DNA from: Caldifarciminota bacterium
GTDB lineage: Bacteria; Hydrothermota; Hydrothermia; B15-G9; WFZT01
Assembly (NCBI GenBank): GCA_026986655.1
Contig: JALSOD010000311.1
Coordinates: forward strand, 1 to 6,139
Direction of reading: 5' to 3'
DNA length: 6,139 nucleotides
Position numbers and translations under genes: made by a program. Positions within the stretch are counted from its first letter, which is position 1; every line of letters starts with the position of its first letter. The notes below the pieces were generated by a model that saw only the letters and a program-made list of their open reading frames with translations, was not told the origin of the DNA and did no database searches. Of the stretch, positions 1 to 5,759 are shown piece after piece.

Positions 1-1371
1 CTTCCAATTAGCCCCCGGACTATCTCCAGGGATTGGAAGATAGTAAGGACCTGGAACTCTATCAGGAATTCCACTGCCTGTAACATAACCTATATTGCCG
101 TTTACATCAGCATATAAAAAGTTTTGGCCCGGAACTTTGAAATTCTTTACACCATCGACGAATTGTTCCCAATTTTTTGCAAAGGCTATTTTCATTATAG
201 CTTTAAATTCATCGGTCTTCATGTATCCAGTCCATCTTAGAGCAACCACCTTGTCCTTAATTTTCTTAATATCTGAGACTATAGGGCCATGGACAGTCCA
301 TCTTGTTTTCAGGATGTAAGGTGCGGATCCCTTAATTTTTATAGTATCCACTTTGACAATAAAATTTTCCCAGTGGCCATTGTACCTGTACTGGTTGGGG
401 TTTTGAGGATTAACTTTTTCAATGATTAGATCGGCGTCATCCATCATTACGTTGGTGAGTCCCCATGCTATGTGGTCGTTGTGACCTATTACGACAAATG
501 GCAACGCTGGGAGTGAGACTCCATAGAGATTGAGTCCAGGGGCATTAAGATGAACTTCGTACCACAGGATAGGCATTTTTATTGATAAATGTGGATCATT
601 GGCAAGGATAGGCTTTCCCGTGACTGACTTCTTGCCGGAAACCACCCAGGAGTTACTTCCTGAGACGCCGAGCCCGGAGAACATCTTTTTGAACTGTCTC
701 ATTCCCATCAGGATATGGCTGTTCATGGGAATAATCTGGGGTGCATTTGATGGACAGGAGGGAATAATCTCCGCAAATTTTGAGCTGTCAACTTTATTGC
801 TAATCTGGTATAAAATCCAATCATAATTAAAGCCAGATGAAAGATCCCAACCCATAAGGCGTATGTACCCGAGAGACTGTTTGGCTTTCCAGGGTTCAGG
901 TTTTATCCCGAGGAGTTTAAACTCTGGTGGTAGCTTTCCCTCGTTGATGTAAGCGTTTACTCCTCTTGCGTACATTTCAAGAATATGTTTTTCTTCCGAA
1001 GTTAAGGTTTCCCAGAGCGTATCGTTAATTTTATCAAAGCCAATGGTTCTCAAAAATATGTCAGTATTCAGCATAGATTTCCCAAAGATTTCAGAGAGTC
1101 TGCCTTCAGAGGCTCGTCTCACTAATTCCATTCCAAAAAGTCTATCTCTTGCGTGGACATACCCCTGCGCAAAAACAAGATCATCTAAATTTTTTGCATA
1201 AATGTGGGGTACACCATAATTGTCAAATATGATCTGGACGGTATCCTTTACCCCTACCTTGAAAGTGCCGTTTTCCGGTGGTGTTAACCTGCCAAAGTAT
1301 TGAATAACAAGGAATACAGCGAGTGCAATAAATATTGCTACTGTTATCAGGAACCCCTTTAGAAATCTCAT
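1..1371 (-). CDS. Penicillin acylase family Ntn-hydrolase, membrane-anchored or exported (3' end missing)
   Basis: This is the N-terminal 457 residues of a penicillin/cephalosporin/acyl-homoserine-lactone acylase family protein; the gene continues past position 1. Family members cut amide bonds after autoproteolysis exposes an N-terminal nucleophile. Visible: a hydrophobic anchor or signal (residues 7-24), the alpha-chain motifs DNYGVPHIYA (50-59) and GYVHARDRLFGMELVRR (70-86), then the processing site GSNSW, with predicted cleavage between G238 and nucleophile S239 (codon 655-657). The beta chain has ANDPHL (H261, position 23 of the beta chain), IGHNDHIAWGLTN (295-307; N307 lies at the usual oxyanion-hole position) and YADVNGNIGYV (420-430). 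The second active-site Asn, expected in a later YIANWNN-like motif, lies outside the window. The family is usually 700-850 aa, so about 300 residues are missing. The start ATG overlaps the upstream gene's TGA (ATGA), with GGGAGG 7 nt before it. Family assignment is secure; the substrate is unknown. Confidence 0.93.
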   Translation of the reverse strand, partial: MRFLKGFLITVAIFIALAVFLVIQYFGRLTPPENGTFKVGVKDTVQIIFDNYGVPHIYAKNLDDLVFAQGYVHARDRLFGMELVRRASEGRLSEIFGKSMLNTDIFLRTIGFDKINDTLWETLTSEEKHILEMYARGVNAYINEGKLPPEFKLLGIKPEPWKAKQSLGYIRLMGWDLSSGFNYDWILYQISNKVDSSKFAEIIPSCPSNAPQIIPMNSHILMGMRQFKKMFSGLGVSGSNSWVVSGKKSVTGKPILANDPHLSIKMPILWYEVHLNAPGLNLYGVSLPALPFVVIGHNDHIAWGLTNVMMDDADLIIEKVNPQNPNQYRYNGHWENFIVKVDTIKIKGSAPYILKTRWTVHGPIVSDIKKIKDKVVALRWTGYMKTDEFKAIMKIAFAKNWEQFVDGVKNFKVPGQNFLYADVNGNIGYVTGSGIPDRVPGPYYLPIPGDSPGANWK

Positions 1372-2129
1372 TTGCCTGCCTCCCTTAAATTAATTTTTAT
1401 GATTTTGCCTGATTCAAGCTGGGGAACATATAGAATCCCATCTTTACTCAGGCCTATGTCTGCTGGTGTTTTAAGTCCGTCTTTCAGAACTTTTACAAAT
1501 ACGAGTTTATCACCCTTTTTTTCAAATTCTACAACCTGACCGCTTAAATAAAAGGATGCATAAACTTTGTCCCCTGTGCATACAATTCCGTCCCCGCCTT
1601 TAAATTTTTTATTTTTATAAAGCTCAATTAATTTCCCATTCTTAAACTTGTAAATCATTGCCGGTATGGTGAAGGTTATAACAAGCATGGTACCGTCTTC
1701 ACAGAAGCAAATACCATTGGGTTTCTCAATATCGAAGAGTTTATGGGGGGTTTTATCATGCATACCTATTTCGTAAACCCTGTTTGTATAGGTGTCCGAT
1801 ACGTACAGTTTCCCTTTATACACCGCAAGGTCGTTCAAGAATCTCGCATTTAGAGCAAAGCCATTGGGACTGACAAAGACCGATTTTTTCCCCGAGGGTG
1901 AGACTTCCCAGATTCTATTTACGTCAGCGACATAGATTTTCCCATCGTAATAGGCAAGGCCCTTTGGATCGACCATCCCGTATGCCACAGTATCTCCTTT
2001 CAACGTTAAAATTGCACCATCGCCGATGCCAAACCTACCGATGTCAGAGACGTATACGATTTTCCCAGCAGGTAATACACTTTCTGGATGAATGAATGAA
2101 ACCATCAACAGAATAAAGACTTTAAACAT
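1368..2129 (-). CDS. Exported SMP-30/NHL-type six-bladed beta-propeller protein
   Basis: A 253-residue protein with a probable N-terminal signal (K3, hydrophobic 4-13, possible cleavage near LPA at 19-21). The rest is built from repeated blade strands of the form G-L-A-Y-x-G-K-I-Y-V-A-D: about residues 57-77, 98-121, 137-162, 180-202 and 222-247, plus a first blade at 23-50. This is the pattern of the SMP-30/gluconolactonase/NHL superfamily. In SMP-30 lactonases the metal is held by one Glu, one Asn and one Asp; N138 in PNG and D180 in GDG sit in comparable loops here, but a matching N-terminal Glu is not obvious, so lactonase activity is unproven. It could equally be a non-catalytic binding propeller. 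The start has a near-perfect Shine-Dalgarno, and the stop overlaps the acylase start. The fold is confident, the reaction is not. Confidence 0.85.
   Translation of the reverse strand: MFKVFILLMVSFIHPESVLPAGKIVYVSDIGRFGIGDGAILTLKGDTVAYGMVDPKGLAYYDGKIYVADVNRIWEVSPSGKKSVFVSPNGFALNARFLNDLAVYKGKLYVSDTYTNRVYEIGMHDKTPHKLFDIEKPNGICFCEDGTMLVITFTIPAMIYKFKNGKLIELYKNKKFKGGDGIVCTGDKVYASFYLSGQVVEFEKKGDKLVFVKVLKDGLKTPADIGLSKDGILYVPQLESGKIIKINLREAGK
1379..1384 (-). promoter_or_regulatory. Ribosome binding site of the acylase gene
   Basis: GGGAGG lies 7 nt upstream of the acylase ATG, inside the last codons of the propeller gene. With the ATGA overlap it fixes the acylase start and points to translational coupling. 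Confidence 0.75.
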
Positions 2130-2294
2130 GTTTTCACCTCCTTAAAAACTATTTTAGCGTAAGAAATATGAAAAATCTATGATGAGAAAGTAAAGTTCGA
2201 AAAAGAAGATTAATTTTTCTGGATATTCGGTAAAGGATGATAAAAACCTCCAACAAATAGATGATACCGGCTATTATTTTTCTCCTGTACTGAC
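2130..2294. other. AT-rich spacer between phosphatidyltransferase and propeller genes
   Basis: This 165-bp gap is the largest in the window. Apart from the Shine-Dalgarno at 2135-2143 it holds no credible ORF. On the minus strand a TAAAAT hexamer (2152-2157) could be a -10 element for the propeller/acylase pair, but no acceptable -35 is spaced to it. I see no stem followed by a T run, so no clear terminator for the gene upstream. Whether the propeller gene has its own promoter or is read from 2813 is undecided. Confidence 0.5.
2135..2143 (-). promoter_or_regulatory. Strong ribosome binding site of the propeller gene
   Basis: AAGGAGGTG lies 5 nt before the ATG at 2129. It is the strongest Shine-Dalgarno in the window and fixes the start of the propeller/acylase pair. 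Confidence 0.85.
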
Positions 2295-2813
2295 TCAATA
2301 TCTGTGTTTAAGGCTCTTGATTTCTTCAAAAAAGTGATACACCTGAATCATGCTCCGCATCGGTGTTATTAGAGGAGTAAGAAAAATCCAGATTATAACA
2401 ATTATAAAAGAGGTTTTATCATGGGTATATGTGTAAACGATGAAGGAGAAGTATGTGAGGGCCATCCATAGCATCAAAGGTGCATCATTTTTCAACAGGA
2501 TATGAGCAAGAATAAATACCAGAGAGACCGCGACAGTTAGTATTGGATTTAAAAATTCGTTTGCGCATAGGTAGTAGAGTATTGAAAATGAGAAAACAAT
2601 GTCTACGTAGACATCAAGGTCTCCCAGATAGGTTTCGTCAGATTTCCTTGCAAGCAGTCCATCAAATAAATCAGATGCCCATCCTGTTACAACTAAGATC
2701 GATGTATAAAGAACGGGAATACTGTAAAAATATGAGATTGCAAATGATATTAAGAATCTGTAAACAGTTAGTGCATCTGCAAGTATGTGAAGTTTCCTAA
2801 CTAACATTCTCAT
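2295..2813 (-). CDS. CDP-alcohol phosphatidyltransferase-like membrane protein, divergent motif
   Basis: A 172-residue protein with about six membrane segments (roughly 15-30, 33-47, 72-86, 89-107, 112-129, 134-150). It carries the signature of the CDP-alcohol phosphatidyltransferase family, which joins CDP-activated lipids and alcohols in phospholipid synthesis: D48-x2-D51-G52-x2-A55-R56, then G64, D67 and D71. The N-terminal LTVYRFL (15-21) matches the family's LTxxR element (R19). The four metal/base aspartates are all present, but the usual AR-x8-G-x3-D-x3-D is here AR-x7-G-x2-D-x3-D, two residues shorter. That suggests a side branch rather than classical PgsA or PssA. The alcohol substrate cannot be named. 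The ATG at 2813 has only a weak AAAGAA upstream; M3 at 2807 is an alternative start. It is divergent from the YwiC-like gene. Confidence 0.8.
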   Translation of the reverse strand: MRMLVRKLHILADALTVYRFLISFAISYFYSIPVLYTSILVVTGWASDLFDGLLARKSDETYLGDLDVYVDIVFSFSILYYLCANEFLNPILTVAVSLVFILAHILLKNDAPLMLWMALTYFSFIVYTYTHDKTSFIIVIIWIFLTPLITPMRSMIQVYHFFEEIKSLKHRY

Positions 2814-2930
2814 TTCTTTATATTAACATAAATTTGGAGTTAAATACAAATTTGACACAGATTTTTCGCTTTTATCCATAGAAAGCAAATATAGAATTTT
2901 ATCACAATTGGTGTTATATTATTCCGTCTT
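2814..2930. promoter_or_regulatory. Divergent promoter region
   Basis: This 117-bp, very AT-rich gap separates two divergently transcribed genes and should hold promoters for both. Plus strand: a perfect TTGACA at 2852-2857 with only a poor -10 (TCCATA, 2875-2880) at 17 bp; a TAGAAT at 2892-2897 and a TATATT/TATTAT at 2915-2922 are better -10 hexamers but lack a good -35. Minus strand: TTGTAT (2844-2849), an 18-bp gap, then TAATAT (2820-2825), which would place the transcription start almost on the ATG at 2813. The existence of promoters follows from gene orientation; the individual hexamers are guesses. Confidence 0.5.
2830..2853. repeat. Perfect 7-bp inverted repeat, candidate operator
   Basis: AAATTTG (2830-2836) and CAAATTT (2847-2853) are perfect complements separated by 10 nt. 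The repeat overlaps the candidate -35 hexamers of both divergent promoters, the position expected for a shared operator. The sequence is AT-rich, so a chance match is possible. Confidence 0.35.
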
Positions 2931-3581
2931 ATGAAGAGGTATATTTTAAAACATCATGGTGTGTGGGTGATATCGAATGTATCTTTTGTCCTTGGATCCC
3001 TTTATACGAGGCATTTTGAATGGCATAATTTATTAACGTGGCTTGGTTTTATGCTTATTTTGAATTCCAAACAATCTCTTTTTATAAAGAAATATATCCC
3101 TTTCGCTGTCCAGAGCATTCTGGGGTGGGGGGCGTTGGCTATCTCTTTGAGAAATTCGACAATCTTTGCAGTTTCTGTGATAATTGCAATTCCTTATGTG
3201 ATCTATTACTTGATTTGGGGCGATAGATTTTTATTGAGTGTTATAACCGGTTTTGCCTTTCTTGTACTGCCTGTATATTTGATAAGCACATCTTTTCTAT
3301 ACTACCTTGTTATTCTTTTTTACTTCCTGAATGCAGTTTTCAAGATAAGATACATGGTGACGCGGGAAGATGTTTTGAGGAAAATAGGCGTCGTTTTCTT
3401 TGCACTTGGCTTGCTACTCGTGGTAACACTCGGGTTATCACCTATCCCATTTTTACCACTTATAGATAACCTTTACTTTTATTTTAAGCCGTACAAAGTT
3501 AAACTCCCCACAGCGGGATGGACAGAGACGCTAAAAAGCCTAACTTTTGTGACTCTGCTCTTTATAATCTGGAAACCATAG
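2931..3581 (+). CDS. YwiC-like integral membrane protein
   Basis: A 216-residue protein with about seven to eight membrane segments (roughly 11-25, 32-48, 57-73, 76-95, 99-117, 120-136, 151-170, 201-214). It resembles the YwiC-like family of Bacillus and others: an N-terminal K-x-HGVW element (residues 7-12, family form HGxW), a conserved loop after the fourth membrane segment (W96-G97-D98-R99), and a C-terminal LPLIDNLYFYFKP element (175-187) followed by GWTE (197-200) before the last helix. The function of YwiC-like proteins is not established. The ATG is required to include HGVW, yet no purine-rich Shine-Dalgarno precedes it (TTATTCCGTCTT). It ends 1 nt before the radical SAM gene, so the two are surely co-transcribed. 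The family call rests on recalled motifs and is moderate. Confidence 0.65.
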   Translation: MKRYILKHHGVWVISNVSFVLGSLYTRHFEWHNLLTWLGFMLILNSKQSLFIKKYIPFAVQSILGWGALAISLRNSTIFAVSVIIAIPYVIYYLIWGDRFLLSVITGFAFLVLPVYLISTSFLYYLVILFYFLNAVFKIRYMVTREDVLRKIGVVFFALGLLLVVTLGLSPIPFLPLIDNLYFYFKPYKVKLPTAGWTETLKSLTFVTLLFIIWKP

Positions 3582-3582
3582 T

Positions 3583-5160
3583 ATGCGTGTAAATTTTTTA
3601 GAGAAACTTTATTCCGGCCCGAGGAAATTTGCCATTGTGTTTCCAAATAATTTTGAGCTTGGAGCAGCTAACCTTGCTCCCCACATTTTGTTCAGACAGT
3701 TAAACGATTTCGGCCTCACGGATATATTCTTTTTAAACACTAAAGGTGGTATCAGGACGGGATTACCCTTAAATGAGTTTGACATAATATTTTTTACCCT
3801 TCCATACGAGATTGATTTTCTTAATGTTCTGAAAATATTGGAGGACTACAATATTCCAGTTTTAAGAGAGAATCGTGACGGTACCCATCCCCTGATAGCA
3901 GCCGGAGGAATTACGGTTACCTCCAATCCCTTTCCGTTATTCCCGTTTGTAGATGTCTTCTTTCTTGGAGAGTCCGAAGTAATTCTCGATAAGATTTTGG
4001 GGGTAGACACCGATGAGAAAGAAGAATTTTTACAGGAGATAAAAAATTATTATTTCTCTGTGATTCCTGGATTAAAGGAAAATGGCAGAAGGGCGTTTCA
4101 ATTCCGAATTCAAGAATTCTTAAGTTATTCGGCCTTTACCGATAGCTCTTCGGTCTTTGGCGAAACTTTCCTCGCAGAAGTTGTAAGAGGTTGCCCGTGG
4201 AAGTGTAGATTCTGCCTGTTATCTTATATTACTCTACCGCCGAGAGCGGTGGAACTTGGCGAAGTCTTCAGGGTGTTTGAAGAAAAATTGAGAAATCGAA
4301 TGCCCGTTGGACTTGTTGGATCAGCACTCGGGGATCATCCGGATTTTCCAGAGATACTGAAATTCCTGAAAAACAGGGCTTCAAATGTTTCTGTTTCCTC
4401 CCTGAGAATAGAGACGATTTCTAAAGAAATTCTTGAGCTGCTCAAGGAAAATGGGACGAAAACCTTGACGGTGGCTCCTGAAGCAGGAACTGAGAGATTG
4501 AGAAAGGTAATAAATAAGCCCATCAAGGATGAAGATATCGAAAGAATGGCGAGGCTTGCGAGAGAGGTGGGTATCTTAAAAATTAAAGTGTACTTTATGG
4601 CAGGATTACCAACTGAGACTGAGGAGGACATTGAGGGAATCGGTAAAACAGTCCAGCTGATTAGAGAAAACTTTAAAGGGCCTGTGTCTGTAACGGTATC
4701 ACCATTTGTCCCGAAGCCACATACACCGTTTCAGGACATGCTTTTGTGGCGCGAGAACGAGCTAAAGAGAAGATTGAGAAAGTTGAAAATTGATCCAAAG
4801 GTAAAGGTTAGCATAGGTAGTCCACGTCTCGCACTGGTTCAGTCAATCCTGGCACGTGGCGATGAGAAGGTTGGAGAAGCCCTCTATTACTCATTTAAAA
4901 ATAATCTCGGGCTTATATCATCACTTAAAAAGTTAAAGATGGACCCAGATAAATATCTATATAACGAGTCCTACTTCAGGGACGCTCCTTACAAAAAAAT
5001 TAACACTGGAGTAACAGAGTGGTTTTTAAATTTCGAAAAGGAGCGGGGATTAAAAGGGAAAATACTTGGTCCCTGTAAAACTGATGTATGTACCTTATGT
5101 GGTATTTGCCATTCTGGCAGATCTCTTGCCAGGCGTGGGATAATCGGAGACCTCTGTTAG
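3583..5160 (+). CDS. Radical SAM enzyme with N-terminal Rossmann-like (B12-binding-like) domain and C-terminal Cys cluster
   Basis: A 525-residue cytoplasmic protein. Residues 1-145 look like the alpha/beta domain found before many radical SAM cores (IVFPNNFELGAANL, 18-31), but no DxHxxG cobalamin-ligand motif is seen, so B12 binding is doubtful. The core at about 195-390 has the [4Fe-4S]/SAM motif C204-x3-C208-x2-C211 (RGCPWKCRFC), then SSLRIET (272-278), TVAPEAGTERLRKVIN (296-311), KVYFMAGLPTETEEDI (335-350) and SPFVPKPHTPFQ (373-384). These are the hallmarks of the group that includes the TIGR03960-type B12-binding/radical SAM proteins. The C-terminus adds C498-x4-C503-x2-C506-x2-C509, probably a second Fe-S or metal site, and ends in C525. 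Reaction and substrate are unknown. The ATG is 1 nt after the upstream stop, with a weak GGAAA 7 nt before it, implying coupling. It converges on the polyferredoxin gene. Confidence 0.93.
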   Translation: MRVNFLEKLYSGPRKFAIVFPNNFELGAANLAPHILFRQLNDFGLTDIFFLNTKGGIRTGLPLNEFDIIFFTLPYEIDFLNVLKILEDYNIPVLRENRDGTHPLIAAGGITVTSNPFPLFPFVDVFFLGESEVILDKILGVDTDEKEEFLQEIKNYYFSVIPGLKENGRRAFQFRIQEFLSYSAFTDSSSVFGETFLAEVVRGCPWKCRFCLLSYITLPPRAVELGEVFRVFEEKLRNRMPVGLVGSALGDHPDFPEILKFLKNRASNVSVSSLRIETISKEILELLKENGTKTLTVAPEAGTERLRKVINKPIKDEDIERMARLAREVGILKIKVYFMAGLPTETEEDIEGIGKTVQLIRENFKGPVSVTVSPFVPKPHTPFQDMLLWRENELKRRLRKLKIDPKVKVSIGSPRLALVQSILARGDEKVGEALYYSFKNNLGLISSLKKLKMDPDKYLYNESYFRDAPYKKINTGVTEWFLNFEKERGLKGKILGPCKTDVCTLCGICHSGRSLARRGIIGDLC

Positions 5161-5194
5161 TTCGTGTGAGTTAACCAGATTATATTACAGAGGT
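5150..5194. repeat. 8-bp inverted repeat across the ends of two convergent genes
   Basis: ACCTCTGT (5150-5157) and ACAGAGGT (5187-5194) are perfect complements separated by 29 nt. The left arm is in the last codons of the radical SAM gene and the right arm covers the last codons of the polyferredoxin gene and the end of its stop. In either transcript it could form a long-loop hairpin. Neither strand has a T run after it, so it is not a canonical intrinsic terminator. The 24-bp gap between the genes has no other signal. Confidence 0.4.
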
Positions 5195-5757
5195 ATAACC
5201 TTAATGGCCTTGGGAGAGGCTGGACAGACACGTACACACATGCCACAGCCCACGCATTTTTCTTCAATAATTTTTGGCCGTCCCTCAATATCCAATTCGA
5301 TAGCGTGTTTGGGACATTCATTAAAACAATCTATGCAGAAGGTTTGTTTGTATGCATAGCATTTTGAAGCTGAGATAACTGCTTTCCCCATTATAAGGTG
5401 TGAAGTTGTTAATGCACCCTCTTTACAGGCCTTTATGCAGGGAAAGTCTTCACAGTAGTAGCATGGAGTTACCGTAGGAATTATAGCGGGTGTGCCTGCA
5501 AGTTTCCCTTTACTCTCCCCAAGAAGTACAATAGCATTGTAGGGACATGCCTCTTTACAATCTCCACACCTTGTACAGATTTTCAAGAATAGATGTTCGG
5601 CGATTGCTCCCGGTGGCCGCAAATACCTTACTCCCTCTTCCACCTCTAAATTAAAGCTTTCAAGGGTTCCTTGAACGAGCTTTGATCCTTCTTTAATCAG
5701 AGAAAAAATCCCCTTCCTGAAGAAATCTCTCCTTGAGAGTTTTTCATCGTCAGCCAT
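5185..5757 (-). CDS. NapG/MauM-type polyferredoxin, four [4Fe-4S] clusters, no clear Tat signal
   Basis: A 190-residue electron-transfer protein with 16 cysteines in four groups: C61/64/67/71 (CX2CX2CX3CP), C99/102/107/111 (CX2CX4CX3C), C133/141/144/148 (CX7CX2CX3CP) and C168/171/174/178 (CX2CX2CX3CP). The unequal second and third groups are the pattern of NapG/MauM-type ferredoxins, which hold four [4Fe-4S] clusters. The N-terminus has a twin-arginine-like SRRDFFRKG (8-16), but residues 17-40 contain several charged residues and no long hydrophobic core, so export is doubtful and a cytoplasmic location is likely. No nap, mau or quinol-oxidase partner is visible, so the redox partner is unknown. 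The start is set by GAGGTG 5 nt upstream, embedded in the end of the Mut7-C gene; only 2 nt separate the two genes. It converges on the radical SAM gene. Confidence 0.9.
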   Translation of the reverse strand: MADDEKLSRRDFFRKGIFSLIKEGSKLVQGTLESFNLEVEEGVRYLRPPGAIAEHLFLKICTRCGDCKEACPYNAIVLLGESKGKLAGTPAIIPTVTPCYYCEDFPCIKACKEGALTTSHLIMGKAVISASKCYAYKQTFCIDCFNECPKHAIELDIEGRPKIIEEKCVGCGMCVRVCPASPKAIKVIPL

Positions 5758-5759
5758 TT

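Noticed and set aside
95..826. Two plus-strand open frames (95-319, 599-826)
   Set aside because: They lie antisense inside the acylase reading frame, whose minus-strand translation matches family motifs throughout; the plus-strand products show no recognisable features.
2228..2269. CGGTA/TACCG pair as a terminator after the phosphatidyltransferase gene
   Set aside because: The arms are only 5 bp with a loop of about 32 nt and no T run follows, so it is indistinguishable from chance.
2543..2800. Plus-strand open frame opposite the phosphatidyltransferase
   Set aside because: The minus-strand frame carries the D-x2-DG-x2-AR motif and membrane segments; the plus-strand product is a basic, low-information sequence.
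2852..2880. TTGACA as a proven plus-strand promoter
   Set aside because: The hexamer is perfect but the -10 at the correct spacing (TCCATA) matches poorly, so it is listed only as part of a candidate region.
4335..4631. Minus-strand open frame within the radical SAM gene
   Set aside because: It is opposite the highly conserved APEAGTERL region, so it is a shadow of that coding sequence.
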